A DNA stretch of 64,000 nt, from assembly GCF_004795835.1 (NCBI RefSeq), contig NZ_CP039249.1, positions 62,001 to 126,000 of the forward strand, read 5' to 3'. The position numbers and the translations under genes were made by a program. The stretch is from Sphingomonas sp. PAMC26645. Its GTDB lineage: Bacteria; Pseudomonadota; Alphaproteobacteria; Sphingomonadales; Sphingomonadaceae. Below, piece after piece: positions 17,221 to 27,058 of the stretch (positions are counted from its first letter, which is position 1; each line of letters opens with the position of its first letter). The notes beneath the pieces were generated by a model. The model was not told the DNA's origin, did no database searches, and saw only the letters and a program-made list of their open reading frames with translations.

Positions 17221-18663
17221 ATGTCATTTGCAAACCTCGGCCTTGCCGAGCCGCTCGTCCGTGCGCTCGAAGCCAAGGGCTATACCGAGCCGACGCCGAT
17301 CCAGGCCCAGTCGATCCCGATCCTGCTCGAAGGCGGCGATCTGCTCGGCATCGCGCAGACCGGCACCGGCAAGACCGCGGCGTTCGTGCTGCCGTCGATC
17401 CAGCGCCTGACCGAAACCCAGAAGCGCGTCCTGCCGACGCATTGCCGCATGCTGGTGCTCGCGCCGACGCGCGAACTCGCCAGCCAGATCGCCGACAGCG
17501 CCCGCGCCTACGGCCAGTTCAGCAAGATGTCGGTGACCACCGTGTTCGGCGGCACCAGCATCAACAAGAACCGCCAGGACCTGAGCCGCGGCGTCGACAT
17601 CCTCGTCGCCACGCCGGGCCGCCTGATCGACCTGATCGAACAGGGCTTCTGCAACCTGTCGATGATCGAGATCCTCGTGCTCGACGAGGCCGACCAGATG
17701 ATGGATCTCGGCTTCATCCACGCGCTGAAGAAGATCGTCCGCATGCTGCCGAAGAAGCGCCAGACGCTGTTCTTCTCGGCGACCATGCCGGTCGCGATCC
17801 GCGAACTGGCCAGCCAGTTTCTGCTCGACCCGAAGACAGTGTCGGTGAAGCCGGCCGCGACGACTGCCGAGCGCGTCGACCAGTATGTCACCTTCTGCAA
17901 CCAGTCGGAGAAGCAGGCGCTGCTGACGATCACGCTGGCCGATCCGGCGATCGACCGCGCGCTCGTGTTCACGCGCACCAAGCATGGCGCCGACCGCGTC
18001 GTGAAGCTGCTCGCGGGCAACGGCATCGCGTCGAACGCGATCCACGGCAACAAAAGCCAGGGCCAGCGTGAGCGCGCACTCGGCGAGTTCAAGCAGGGCA
18101 AGGTCAAGGTCCTGATCGCGACCGACATCGCCGCACGCGGCATCGACGTCTCGGGCGTCAGCCACGTGATCAACTTCGAGCTGCCGAACGTCGCCGAGCA
18201 GTATGTCCACCGCATCGGCCGTACCGCGCGTGCGGGCGCCAGCGGCATTGCCGTCGCGTTCTGCGCGGATGACGAGAAGGCGTACCTGCGCGACATCGAG
18301 CGGATCACCCGCCAGAAGGTGCAGGTCCGGTCGCTGCCGGACGATTTCGTGAACCTGTCGAACCAGATCAAGCAGACGCGCGTGAAGACGATGGGTGCCG
18401 ATCCCGAGGTCCGCATCGACCGTCCGCGCGATCCGGCACGGCCGCGTGCGACGCATTCGCCGCGGGCGACCGGGACGACCGGGACGACCGGGCGCAACTA
18501 TGCGGGTGCTAGCCGTGGTGGCCAGGGTGGCGGCGGTCAGGGCGGCGGCGGCGGTCGTCCGCAGGGCGGTGGTCGTCCCGGCGGTCAGGGTGGCGGTGGC
18601 CGTCCGGCTGGCGGCGGTGGCCGTGGTCCGAGCCGCGGCGCGGGCCCGAGCTCGGCACGCTAA
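17221..18663 (+). CDS. DEAD-box ATP-dependent RNA helicase
   Basis: 480 residues. Motifs in order: Q-motif with GYTEPTPIQAQSIP, Walker A AQTGTGKT, PTRELA, the DEAD box in VLDEADQMMDLGF, SAT, ATDIAARGID and HRIGRTARAG. The two RecA-like domains end near residue 380. The last about 65 residues are a low-complexity Gly/Arg tail (repeats such as GGQGGGGQGGGGGRPQ), a typical RNA-binding appendage. Likely role is RNA remodelling or ribosome assembly, especially in the cold, as for RhlE/DeaD-type enzymes; the exact orthologue is not certain. ATG 17221 is preferred over GTG 17182 because it starts just before the Q-motif. The 226-bp upstream region may carry a long leader. Confidence 0.92.
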   Translation: MSFANLGLAEPLVRALEAKGYTEPTPIQAQSIPILLEGGDLLGIAQTGTGKTAAFVLPSIQRLTETQKRVLPTHCRMLVLAPTRELASQIADSARAYGQFSKMSVTTVFGGTSINKNRQDLSRGVDILVATPGRLIDLIEQGFCNLSMIEILVLDEADQMMDLGFIHALKKIVRMLPKKRQTLFFSATMPVAIRELASQFLLDPKTVSVKPAATTAERVDQYVTFCNQSEKQALLTITLADPAIDRALVFTRTKHGADRVVKLLAGNGIASNAIHGNKSQGQRERALGEFKQGKVKVLIATDIAARGIDVSGVSHVINFELPNVAEQYVHRIGRTARAGASGIAVAFCADDEKAYLRDIERITRQKVQVRSLPDDFVNLSNQIKQTRVKTMGADPEVRIDRPRDPARPRATHSPRATGTTGTTGRNYAGASRGGQGGGGQGGGGGRPQGGGRPGGQGGGGRPAGGGGRGPSRGAGPSSAR

Positions 18664-18677
18664 GGAGCATTCGTTCG

Positions 18678-18710
18678 CCTCGCGGGTTTGCTATACGCTA
18701 GCCCGCGAGG
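18678..18710 (+). promoter_or_regulatory. Hairpin masking a ribosome-binding site
   Basis: CCTCGCGGG (18678-18686) is the exact inverse complement of CCCGCGAGG (18702-18710), with a 15-nt loop. The right arm overlaps the GAGGAGA ribosome site (18707-18713) of the gene starting at 18720, so folding would block translation. No T-run follows, so a simple terminator for the helicase gene is less likely. Confidence 0.55.
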
Positions 18711-18719
18711 AGAATGCTC

Positions 18720-18986
18720 ATGGACGTTTCCACTACACCTGTTGCCGAACGCGTCGCACGCGTGCTTGCGGGACAGCGGATCAGCGCGAACGCCGGCGGC
18801 GATGCTGAATCGGCGTCGCGGCTGATCGACGATGCGTGGGCGGACTATCTGCCCGATGCGCTGGCGGTGCTGAAGACTCTGCGCGAGCCGGATAAGGCGA
18901 TGGCTGCTGCGGGTGATCCGGCGGTCTGGGAAGCGATGATCCTTGCGGGGATCAAGGGTGCCAAGCCGGTTACGGTGGTCCTCTAA
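18720..18986 (+). CDS. Small conserved-looking protein of unknown function
   Basis: 88 residues, predicted helical and soluble (RVARVLAGQRISANAGGDAE, then WADYLPDALAVLKTLREPD and WEAMILAGIKGAKP). No signal peptide, membrane segment or metal motif. I do not recognise a named family. ATG 18720 lies 6 nt after GAGGAGA; ATG 18714 directly abuts that site and is rejected. It starts 56 bp after the DEAD-box helicase gene, behind a hairpin that would hide its ribosome site, so it may be co-transcribed with the helicase but translated conditionally. Confidence 0.65.
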   Translation: MDVSTTPVAERVARVLAGQRISANAGGDAESASRLIDDAWADYLPDALAVLKTLREPDKAMAAAGDPAVWEAMILAGIKGAKPVTVVL

Positions 18987-18989
18987 AAA

Positions 18990-19048
18990 CTTGTTTCCCC
19001 GCGAAGGCGGGGACCCAGTTTGGGCACCCGCCTTCGCGGGTGAACAAG
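18990..19048. repeat. Intergenic palindromic element, family C (compact)
   Basis: CTTGTTTCCCCGCGAAGGCG at the left is mirrored by CGCCTTCGCGGGTGAACAAG at the right around CCCAGTTTGGG-like centre. It starts 3 bp after the stop codon of the preceding small gene and lies in a convergent intergenic region with a family A copy right after it. Confidence 0.8.
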
Positions 19049-19076
19049 CTTTGCGACCGGAGACATCGAGTGCGTG

Positions 19077-19184
19077 CACCACCCCGGCGGAGGCCGGGGC
19101 CCAATTGGCAAGGCCGACGTGACGAGGCGCTTCGCTCCGTTACTATCGTTACCGAATTGGCCCCCGGCCTTCGCCGGGGTGGTG
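19077..19184. repeat. Intergenic palindromic element, family A
   Basis: CACCACCCCGGCGGAGGCCG and its partner ending CGCCGGGGTGGTG enclose a spacer with CGCTTCGCTCCGTTAC, resembling the spacers at 23318 and 46341. It ends 26 bp before the stop codon of the convergent nitroreductase gene. Confidence 0.8.
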
Positions 19185-19209
19185 TTTTGGTTAGCGTCGA
19201 TGGCTTAAA

Positions 19210-19875
19210 TCAGCTGATCGTCGTCAGCCATTCCGCTTCGTCCGCGCGCTCCGTGCGCAACGCATTGGCAGGTGCCCTCTTGTCCTCGTAGCCGATCGCC
19301 ATGCCGCAGAAGAGCATGCGGTCTTCGGGCATGTCCAAGACCCTACCGACCGTTTCCGGATACATCGCCCAGCATTCCTGCGGGCAGGTGGCGAGGCCGG
19401 CGTCTACCGCGAGCAGCATCAGGTTTTGCAGGTACATGCCGAGGTCCGACCATTGCGGCGGGCCCATGCGCTTGTCGACCGTGCAGAAATAGGCGGCGGG
19501 AGCGCCGAAGAATTCGAAGTTCCGAGCGAACCATTTCTGCCGCGCCGGCTTGTCGTCGCGCGGGATGCCGAGGTGGGCGTACATGGCTTCGCCGACGGCG
19601 TAGCGGCGATCTCGGTAGGGGGCAACGAGGTCGCGAGGGTAGACGTCGTAGGCTGGGGTTTCGGTTGCGCCGGTGGCGAGCGTGTCCGCCATCGTCGCCT
19701 TGAGGCGGACCAGCGGTTCGCCTTGGACGATGGCAACGTGCCAAGGTTGGAGATTGCCGCCGGTTGCTGCTCGGGACGCTTTTACCGCGATGTTGTGGAG
19801 GAGTGCGGGATCGACCGGCGTGTCGAGGAAACCGCGAACGGAACGGCGAGCGGCGATGGCTTCGGTCACGTCCAT
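19210..19875 (-). CDS. Nitroreductase family protein
   Basis: A 221-residue flavin-dependent oxidoreductase of the nitroreductase fold: AARRSVRGFLDTPVD near the N-terminus (FMN phosphate binding), ATGGNLQPWHVAIV, and the C-terminal GLATCPQECWAMYPETV with MAIGYEDKRAP. Such enzymes use NAD(P)H and FMN to reduce nitro groups, quinones or similar compounds. AGGAGA precedes the start by about 6 nt. It is followed on the minus strand by a family A element and preceded by a family D element and hslU. Physiological substrate unknown. Confidence 0.88.
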   Translation of the reverse strand: MDVTEAIAARRSVRGFLDTPVDPALLHNIAVKASRAATGGNLQPWHVAIVQGEPLVRLKATMADTLATGATETPAYDVYPRDLVAPYRDRRYAVGEAMYAHLGIPRDDKPARQKWFARNFEFFGAPAAYFCTVDKRMGPPQWSDLGMYLQNLMLLAVDAGLATCPQECWAMYPETVGRVLDMPEDRMLFCGMAIGYEDKRAPANALRTERADEAEWLTTIS

Positions 19876-19912
19876 GTGTTTCTCCTGACTGCGCCAGCCT
19901 TTAACGCATCAA

Positions 19913-20035
19913 TCCTCCCCCGCCAGGGGGAGGTGGCTGGCCCTTGCCAGACGGAGGGGGAGGTAAGGGATCACCTCTGTTCCGTGTCCTCCCCCTCCGT
20001 CACCTTCGGCGACACCTCCCCCTCGCGGGGGAGGA
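19913..20035. repeat. Intergenic palindromic element, family D
   Basis: TCCTCCCCCGCCAGGGGGAG and GGCTGGCCCTTGCCAGACGG are mirrored by CCTCCGTCACCTTCGGCGAC and CTCCCCCTCGCGGGGGAGGA. It lies 22 bp beyond the hslU stop codon. Other copies are at 23182, 30039 and 53737. Confidence 0.85.
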
Positions 20036-20057
20036 TGCAAAACCGACCGGCTCCCAA

Positions 20058-21353
20058 TCACAGCACGAACCGGCTCAGATCGGTGTTGCGGGCGATTTCC
20101 TTCAACTGGCTGTCGACGTAGGCGCCGTCGATGACGAGGTTCGAGCCGCTGCGGTCTTCGGCGTTGTAGCTCACCTCCTCCAGCAGCTTTTCCATTACCG
20201 TCTGCAGGCGGCGGGCGCCGATGTTCTCGATCTCCGAGTTCACCTCGGCGGCGATGCGCGCGATCGCGGCGATGCCGTCTTCGGTGAACTCGATGCCGAC
20301 GCCTTCGGTGGCGATCAGCGCCTTGTATTGCAGCGGCAGCGAGGCCTTCGTGTCCGACAGGATCGCGACGAAATCGGCTTCGGTGAGGCCCTTCAGTTCG
20401 ACGCGGATCGGCAGGCGGCCCTGCAATTCGGGGAGCAGGTCGCTCGGCTTGGCGACGTGGAACGCGCCGCTGGCGATGAAGAGGATGTGATCGGTCTTCA
20501 TCGGGCCGTATTTGGTCGCGACGGTCGTGCCCTCGATCAGCGGCAACAGGTCGCGCTGGACGCCTTCACGGCTGATCGAACCGCCGCGGCCGTCGGAGAC
20601 CGCGATCTTGTCGATCTCGTCGAGAAAGACGATGCCGTTGGCTTCCGCATCGGCGAGCGCTGCGCGGCTGACCTCGTCCTGGTCGAGGCGCTTGTCGGCC
20701 TCTTCCTCGACGAGCTTGTCCCACGCCGCGTGGACGGTGAGTTTCCGCCGCTTCAGCTGCTGGCCGCCGCCGAACGACTTCATCATCTCGCCGAGGTTGA
20801 TCATCTGCGGCGCGCCGCCGGGGATTTCGAACGGCGTGGTCGGCGCCTGCTCGACCTCGATCTCGACTTCGGCGGAGTTTAGATGACCGTCGAGGAAGCG
20901 CTGCTTGAAGCTTTCGCGCGTCGCGGTGCTCGAATCCTTGCCGACCAGCGCGTCGAGCAGACGTCCCATCGCCGCCTCCTCCGCCTTGTCCTTGACGGCA
21001 ATACGACGCCGTTCCTTTTCGAGGCGGATGGCTTCCTCGACGAGGTCGCGGGCGATCTGTTCGACGTCGCGGCCGACATAGCCGACCTCGGTGAACTTGG
21101 TCGCCTCGACCTTCACGTACGGCGCGTCGGCGAGCTTGGCCAGACGGCGGCTGATCTCGGTCTTGCCGCAGCCGGTCGGTCCGATCATCAGGATGTTCTT
21201 GGGCGTGACCTCGTCGCGGAGGTCTTCGCTGAGCTGCTGGCGGCGCCAGCGGTTGCGCATCGCGACGGCGACGGCGCGTTTCGCGGCGGCCTGGCCGATG
21301 ATGTGGGCGTCGAGCGCGGCGACAATGGCCTTTGGGGTGAGTTGGTCGTTCAT
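20058..21353 (-). CDS. hslU: ATP-dependent protease ATPase subunit HslU
   Basis: AAA+ unfoldase that feeds substrates to the HslV peptidase in the cytoplasm. In 431 residues: Walker A GPTGCGKT at 58-65, the pore GYVG in [12 protein letters not shown], Walker B and sensor region [13 protein letters not shown], and the intermediate domain around 105-230. The C-terminus ends LSRFVL, the tail that inserts into HslV to activate it. It lies downstream of hslV on the same strand, separated by about 119 bp that contain a family B palindrome. Length is normal for the family. Confidence 0.96.
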   Translation of the reverse strand: MNDQLTPKAIVAALDAHIIGQAAAKRAVAVAMRNRWRRQQLSEDLRDEVTPKNILMIGPTGCGKTEISRRLAKLADAPYVKVEATKFTEVGYVGRDVEQIARDLVEEAIRLEKERRRIAVKDKAEEAAMGRLLDALVGKDSSTATRESFKQRFLDGHLNSAEVEIEVEQAPTTPFEIPGGAPQMINLGEMMKSFGGGQQLKRRKLTVHAAWDKLVEEEADKRLDQDEVSRAALADAEANGIVFLDEIDKIAVSDGRGGSISREGVQRDLLPLIEGTTVATKYGPMKTDHILFIASGAFHVAKPSDLLPELQGRLPIRVELKGLTEADFVAILSDTKASLPLQYKALIATEGVGIEFTEDGIAAIARIAAEVNSEIENIGARRLQTVMEKLLEEVSYNAEDRSGSNLVIDGAYVDSQLKEIARNTDLSRFVL

Positions 21354-21364
21354 TTTGTTACCTT

Positions 21365-21471
21365 CTCCCCTCCCGCTCGGGAGGGGTCGGGGGAGGGCGT
21401 GGCCGAAGCGGAAGGCGTGGGTGGGGTGTATTTCAGCCCCTCCCCTAACCCCTCCCGCAAGCGGGAGGGGG
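21365..21471. repeat. Palindromic element, family B, between hslV and hslU
   Basis: CTCCCCTCCCGCTCGGGAGG and GGGAGGGCGTGG are mirrored by CCCCTCCCCTAACCCCTCCC and GCAAGCGGGAGGGG. The element ends 1 bp from the hslV stop codon and nearly fills the hslV-hslU gap. Confidence 0.8.
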
Positions 21472-21472
21472 A

Positions 21473-22036
21473 TTAGCTAGTCGAGTCCATCGTTTCGACC
21501 GTGAGGCGGTCGTTGGTGTAGACGCAGAGTTCGGACGCGATGCCCATTGCCTTGCGGCACAACACCTCCGCGTCCGTCTCGTATTCGACCAGCGCTCGGG
21601 CTGCCGCCAACGCGTAGTTGCCGCCGGAGCCGATCGCGGCGACGCCGTTCTCGGGTTCGAGGACGTCGCCGTTGCCGGTGAGGATCAGCGTCACGTCCTT
21701 GTCGGCGACGATCATCATGGCTTCGAGATTGCGGAGGAACTTGTCGGTGCGCCAATCCTTGGCGAGCTCGACCGCGGCGCGCAGCAGCTGGCCCTGGTGC
21801 GCTTCGAGCTTGCGTTCGAGGCGTTCGAACAGCGTGAAGGCGTCGGCGGTGGCGCCGGCGAACCCGCCGATGACGCTGCCGTCGCCTAGGCGGCGGACTT
21901 TGCGCGCGTTGGGTTTCATGACGGTCTGGCCCATCGAGACCTGGCCGTCGCCGATCACGACGACCTTGCCGCCGCGGCGGACCGAGAGGATCGTGGTGCC
22001 GTGCCATGTCGGCATGGCGTGGGGGTCGTTGCTCAT
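21473..22036 (-). CDS. hslV: ATP-dependent protease peptidase subunit HslV
   Basis: 187-residue proteasome-like peptidase. The catalytic threonine is expected at residue 14, exposed after removal of the propeptide [13 protein letters not shown], giving [12 protein letters not shown] at the new N-terminus. Other landmarks: [34 protein letters not shown], and [14 protein letters not shown]. It partners HslU, encoded next. No strong ribosome site precedes ATG 22036, but starting there places the propeptide at the length usual in Alphaproteobacteria. The stop codon is immediately bordered by a family B palindrome. Confidence 0.95.
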   Translation of the reverse strand: MSNDPHAMPTWHGTTILSVRRGGKVVVIGDGQVSMGQTVMKPNARKVRRLGDGSVIGGFAGATADAFTLFERLERKLEAHQGQLLRAAVELAKDWRTDKFLRNLEAMMIVADKDVTLILTGNGDVLEPENGVAAIGSGGNYALAAARALVEYETDAEVLCRKAMGIASELCVYTNDRLTVETMDSTS

Positions 22037-22106
22037 AGGCGCGATGTAGGGTTTGGTTTTGGGGGTGCAACGCCCCTGCCGCCTCCCATCCCCCTCTCCC
22101 ATCATC

Positions 22107-22202
22107 CGTCATCCCCGCGCAGGCGGGGATCCAGACCCTCGAACCTCACCCGTTCATCATTGAGGTTTGCCCGTATGGGTTCCCGCCTCCGCGGGAATGA
22201 CG
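22107..22202. repeat. Intergenic palindromic element, family C (long form)
   Basis: CGTCATCCCCGCGCAGGCGG is mirrored by CCGCCTCCGCGGGAATGACG with a 50-nt spacer. It lies 44 bp beyond the stop codon of the holin-like gene. Partial extra arm copies (GGCGGGAATGACGGAG) follow to about 22230. Confidence 0.7.
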
Positions 22203-22246
22203 AAGGAGGTGGCGGGAATGACGGAGAAGGATGGGGTAACGAGGGG

Positions 22247-22504
22247 TCAGCGCCCCTTCCCCCACTCCCGCGCCACCGTGTAGCCGAGATAGCCGGTGCC
22301 GAAGAGCGCGTAGAGCGGCTCGGGAATTGCGTTGAGGTACGCGGACATTCCGGCGGCGATCGCCTGCGCCGTTTGCGGGCGGACGGCGGCGATCAGGCCT
22401 GCGGGGATCGCGCCGAGCAGCAATGTGTACATCACGTAGAGGAAGGTCGGGCGGGCTCGGGTGATCCAGGGGTCTGGTGCTGGATCAAGGGGTTGCGGGG
22501 TCAT
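22247..22504 (-). CDS. GTA-type three-TM holin
   Basis: 85 residues with hydrophobic segments at about 20-42 (TFLYVMYTLLLGAIPAGLIA) and 60-78, and the C-terminal signature ALFGTGYLGYTVAREWGK. This matches my knowledge of the holin family linked to gene transfer agents in Alphaproteobacteria (Pfam GTA_holin_3TM). It would form inner-membrane pores that let an endolysin reach the cell wall. GGAGA precedes the start by 6-7 nt. It follows the endolysin gene by 63 bp on the same strand, giving a compact lysis cassette. No other GTA genes are in the window. Confidence 0.8.
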   Translation of the reverse strand: MTPQPLDPAPDPWITRARPTFLYVMYTLLLGAIPAGLIAAVRPQTAQAIAAGMSAYLNAIPEPLYALFGTGYLGYTVAREWGKGR

Positions 22505-22567
22505 TGGCTGTCTCCGGCAATCTGGAAGTGCACAAAGTTCACACGCTGGGAGCGTTTCGCAGGGGCC

Positions 22568-23104
22568 TCAGGTGCGGTTGGCGAGCCAGCCGTAGAGGAA
22601 GGCTTCGTTCGCCGGGCGGGTCTCGGCTAGCGCGACGTAGCGTTCGCCTTGGAGGGCCTCGATCGCTTTCAGGAGCACGGTTTCGCCGCCGGGTTTGCGG
22701 CGGGCTAGGAAAGCATCGAGGGCGGTTACAGTCGCGGGGCCGATGCGGCCGTCGAGGATCATGTCGGGGTAGTCGGTGGCGCCGCGGTTGAGCGCATTTA
22801 GGGCGCGCTGGAGGAAGGTGGCGGCGACCGCGGGGCCCATGTTGATGCCGGTGTCGAAGAGTTCTTCGGCGATTTTCGGGGCTCGGGGGGCGATCTGGTC
22901 GAAGGCCGGGCGGGTCCAGTAGAGGCGGTGGTAGATGGTTTCCGCCTGGTCGCGGGGGAAGTTGCGCATGTCTCCGGGGTAGCCGTTGGTGCGGGCTACG
23001 CTTTCCGTGATGCCGTAGCGGGTGGGGCCGCCTCGGTCTGCGGGGTGGTTCGAGTAGCCGCCTTCGCGGTCGATGACGGCGTCGATTAGGTGGTCGATGG
23101 TCAT
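22568..23104 (-). CDS. GH108-type endolysin with peptidoglycan-binding domain
   Basis: 178 residues. The N-terminal GH108 domain carries the catalytic Glu in IDREGGYSNHPADRGG followed by TRYGIT, a motif typical of ZliS-like lysozymes. The C-terminal part (about 90-178, INMGPAVAATFLQRALN onward) fits the predicted peptidoglycan domain (PG_binding_3) that usually accompanies GH108. No signal peptide is visible, so release should depend on the holin encoded next. GGGAG lies 7-8 nt before ATG 23104. In Rhodobacter capsulatus a comparable GH108/holin pair releases gene transfer agent particles; the same role here is inference. Confidence 0.85.
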   Translation of the reverse strand: MTIDHLIDAVIDREGGYSNHPADRGGPTRYGITESVARTNGYPGDMRNFPRDQAETIYHRLYWTRPAFDQIAPRAPKIAEELFDTGINMGPAVAATFLQRALNALNRGATDYPDMILDGRIGPATVTALDAFLARRKPGGETVLLKAIEALQGERYVALAETRPANEAFLYGWLANRT

Positions 23105-23181
23105 GGCTGGCTCCCGGTTTTGTCGGCGCGAGCGAAACATATTGGTTCGTTGTAGGACAGGGGAATTTGGCGGTTCTTCGA

Positions 23182-23304
23182 TCCTCACCTGCCAGGGGGA
23201 GGTGGCTGGCGCTTGCCAGACGGAGGGGGAGGACACGCAACGCGGGTGACCGCTTGCCTCCCCCTCCGTCACCTTCGGTGCCACCTCCCCCTTGCGGGGG
23301 AGGA
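23182..23304. repeat. Intergenic palindromic element, family D
   Basis: TCCTCACCTGCCAGGGGGAG at the left and CTCCCCCTTGCGGGGGAGGA at the right enclose the family D inner block with TTGCCAGACGGAGG and CCTCCGTCACCTTCGG. It is unusual in lying between two divergent genes, upstream of both the endolysin and the malic enzyme. Confidence 0.8.
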
Positions 23305-23317
23305 TTGCTGGGTTGCG

Positions 23318-23425
23318 CACCTCCCCGGCGGAGGCCGGGGTCCAATTGGGGGACGGTTGTAACGGAGGACGGCGCTTCGTTATGTCCGACGTTCCAATTG
23401 GGCCCCGGCCTTCGCCGGGGTGGTG
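23318..23425. repeat. Intergenic palindromic element, family A
   Basis: CACCTCCCCGGCGGAGGCCG is mirrored by CGGCCTTCGCCGGGGTGGTG, with the family A inner motif CGCTTCGTTATG in the spacer. It starts 14 bp after the family D copy. Confidence 0.8.
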
Positions 23426-23626
23426 CTATGGCGGGGTAGTGCTGTGGTGTGGGTCCCGGGTCCCGGGTCGCGACCGCCGCCCACCCACCACCCCAAACCG
23501 ACGCTACGTCCGCGCGGGGTTGGCGGATTGGTGTGCCTAAGGCTATGCGCTCCCTTGAACATTCGCCGCGGGCTCTGTCTGCGCGCTCAACCCGGTCGCC
23601 GCCGCGGCCGACAGGTTAGGAAGACC
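23426..23626. other. Leader region of the malic enzyme gene
   Basis: About 200 bp with a short tandem GGGTCCC repeat at 23453-23470 and otherwise GC-rich sequence. It probably contains the malic enzyme promoter, but no confident -35/-10 boxes or riboswitch are seen. Confidence 0.35.
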
Positions 23627-25909
<2,283 letters not shown>

Positions 25910-25918
25910 CCTCTAACG

Positions 25919-25996
25919 GTTCTCCCGCGAAAGCGGGAGCCCAGGGTTGCGGGCGGCAGCGTTCGTGATCCTGGGCCCCCGCGTTCGCGAGGGAAC
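25919..25996. repeat. Intergenic palindromic element, family C (long form)
   Basis: GTTCTCCCGCGAAAGCGGGA with CCCAGG is mirrored by CCTGGG and CCCGCGTTCGCGAGGGAAC. It starts 10 bp after the malic enzyme stop codon, between that gene and the convergent tRNA-Pro. Confidence 0.8.
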
Positions 25997-26050
25997 AAGG
26001 AGGTTTGCCAAGACCTGATCGGCTGGCTGTCGTTCATCGATGCAAGAAAA

Positions 26051-26127
26051 TGGTCGGAGCGACAGGATTCGAACCTGCGACCCCCACACCCCCAGTGTGG
26101 TGCGCTACCAGGCTGCGCTACGCTCCG
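26051..26127 (-). tRNA. tRNA-Pro (anticodon GGG)
   Basis: On the minus strand a 77-nt cloverleaf starts CGGAGCG and ends CGCTCCG plus A and an encoded CCA. The D arm reads AGCGCAGCCTGGTAGCGC, the anticodon stem-loop is CCACA-CTGGGGG-TGTGG with GGG at positions 34-36, and the T arm contains GTTCGAATC. The acceptor stem is fully paired. It decodes proline codons CCC and CCU. Confidence 0.96.
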
Positions 26128-26234
26128 ACCGAACGGGCCGCATAGCAGCCCGAGCCGCGCGCTCTACGCAGGGTCGGCGTGCGATGCAAGTCGCAACGCC
26201 GTTCCCCGCGAAGATTGCCTCATTCGCCCAGCCC

Positions 26235-26543
26235 TCACTCGCCCATTAGCGTGCGCCAGAAGCTGCCGTCATAGGCCTTCACGCTGATCTGTTCGATCGT
26301 GAACCCGCGAAGGGCGCGACCGAATGCCTTCTGGTGTTCCGCCTCGCCGTGCGCCGCGAGTGCCTCAGGGCTGGCCCAGCGTTCGGAGATCCGGATCAGG
26401 TCGGGATCGACCAGGTCGAGCGCGAGATTGTAGAATTCACAGCCGTCTTCCGCGGCGCAGGCGGCCATGTGCGCGATCAGCGTGTCGGCGATCTTCGCGC
26501 CCTCGCCTGCGGCCAGCTTGATATGTCCCATCACCAGAATCAT
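26235..26543 (-). CDS. Antibiotic biosynthesis monooxygenase (ABM)-fold protein
   Basis: 102 residues with the dimeric alpha/beta ferredoxin-like ABM pattern: MILVMGHIKLAAGEG at the start, CEFYNLALDLVDPDLIRISE in the middle, WASPEALAAHGEAEHQKAF and a C-terminal strand. Family members include cofactor-free quinol monooxygenases such as YgiN and heme-degrading enzymes. No heme-ligand signature is obvious, so a small-molecule or quinone oxidation role is more likely. AGGAGA precedes ATG 26543 by 6 nt. It is divergent from yajC. Confidence 0.82.
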   Translation of the reverse strand: MILVMGHIKLAAGEGAKIADTLIAHMAACAAEDGCEFYNLALDLVDPDLIRISERWASPEALAAHGEAEHQKAFGRALRGFTIEQISVKAYDGSFWRTLMGE

Positions 26544-26713
26544 CGCATCTCTCCTGTTTTGCGCCGGTTTCGCCGCAACTTCATCGTGGTCTCTACACGA
26601 ACCGTCCGCCGCCACCTCAGTTGCACGCGACATCAAGCGATGATAGCGGGCGGACCAATGCGACCGGCCGCGCGGCGCGCGAACCGAGCCACCCTTCACA
26701 GATACGGAACTCC

Positions 26714-27058
26714 ATGTTCATCTCACCAGCATACGCCCAGGCCGCAGACGGCGCCGCCACGACGGCGGGAGGCGGGATCGCCTCGTTCCTGAGCCTCGCG
26801 CCGCTCTTCCTCGTGTTCGTCGTGTTCTATTTCCTGATGATCCGCCCGCAGCAAAAGCGCATGAAGGCGCTGCAGGCGTCGGTCGCGGCGGTGAAGAAGA
26901 ACGACAGCGTCGTGACGTCGGGCGGGATCCTGGGCAAGGTGACCAAGGTCGAGGATAATGTCGTCGAGGTCGAGATCGCGCCGAATGTCCGCGTTCGGGT
27001 CGTCAAGGCGACGCTGACCGACATCACCAGCCCGAACACGAAGCCGGCGAACGACTGA
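26714..27058 (+). CDS. yajC: Preprotein translocase subunit YajC
   Basis: 114-residue inner-membrane subunit that joins SecD and SecF. One transmembrane helix at about 25-42 (FLSLAPLFLVFVVFYFLMIR) is followed by the diagnostic RPQQKRMK and the cytoplasmic domain with VKKNDSVVTSGGILGKV. Its stop overlaps the secD start by one base (TGATG), giving the usual yajC-secD-secF operon. Confidence 0.95.
   Translation: MFISPAYAQAADGAATTAGGGIASFLSLAPLFLVFVVFYFLMIRPQQKRMKALQASVAAVKKNDSVVTSGGILGKVTKVEDNVVEVEIAPNVRVRVVKATLTDITSPNTKPAND

Noticed and set aside
19944..20882. 312-codon plus-strand frame over the family D element and hslU
   Set aside because: Begins inside a repeat and is antisense to the well-supported hslU gene.
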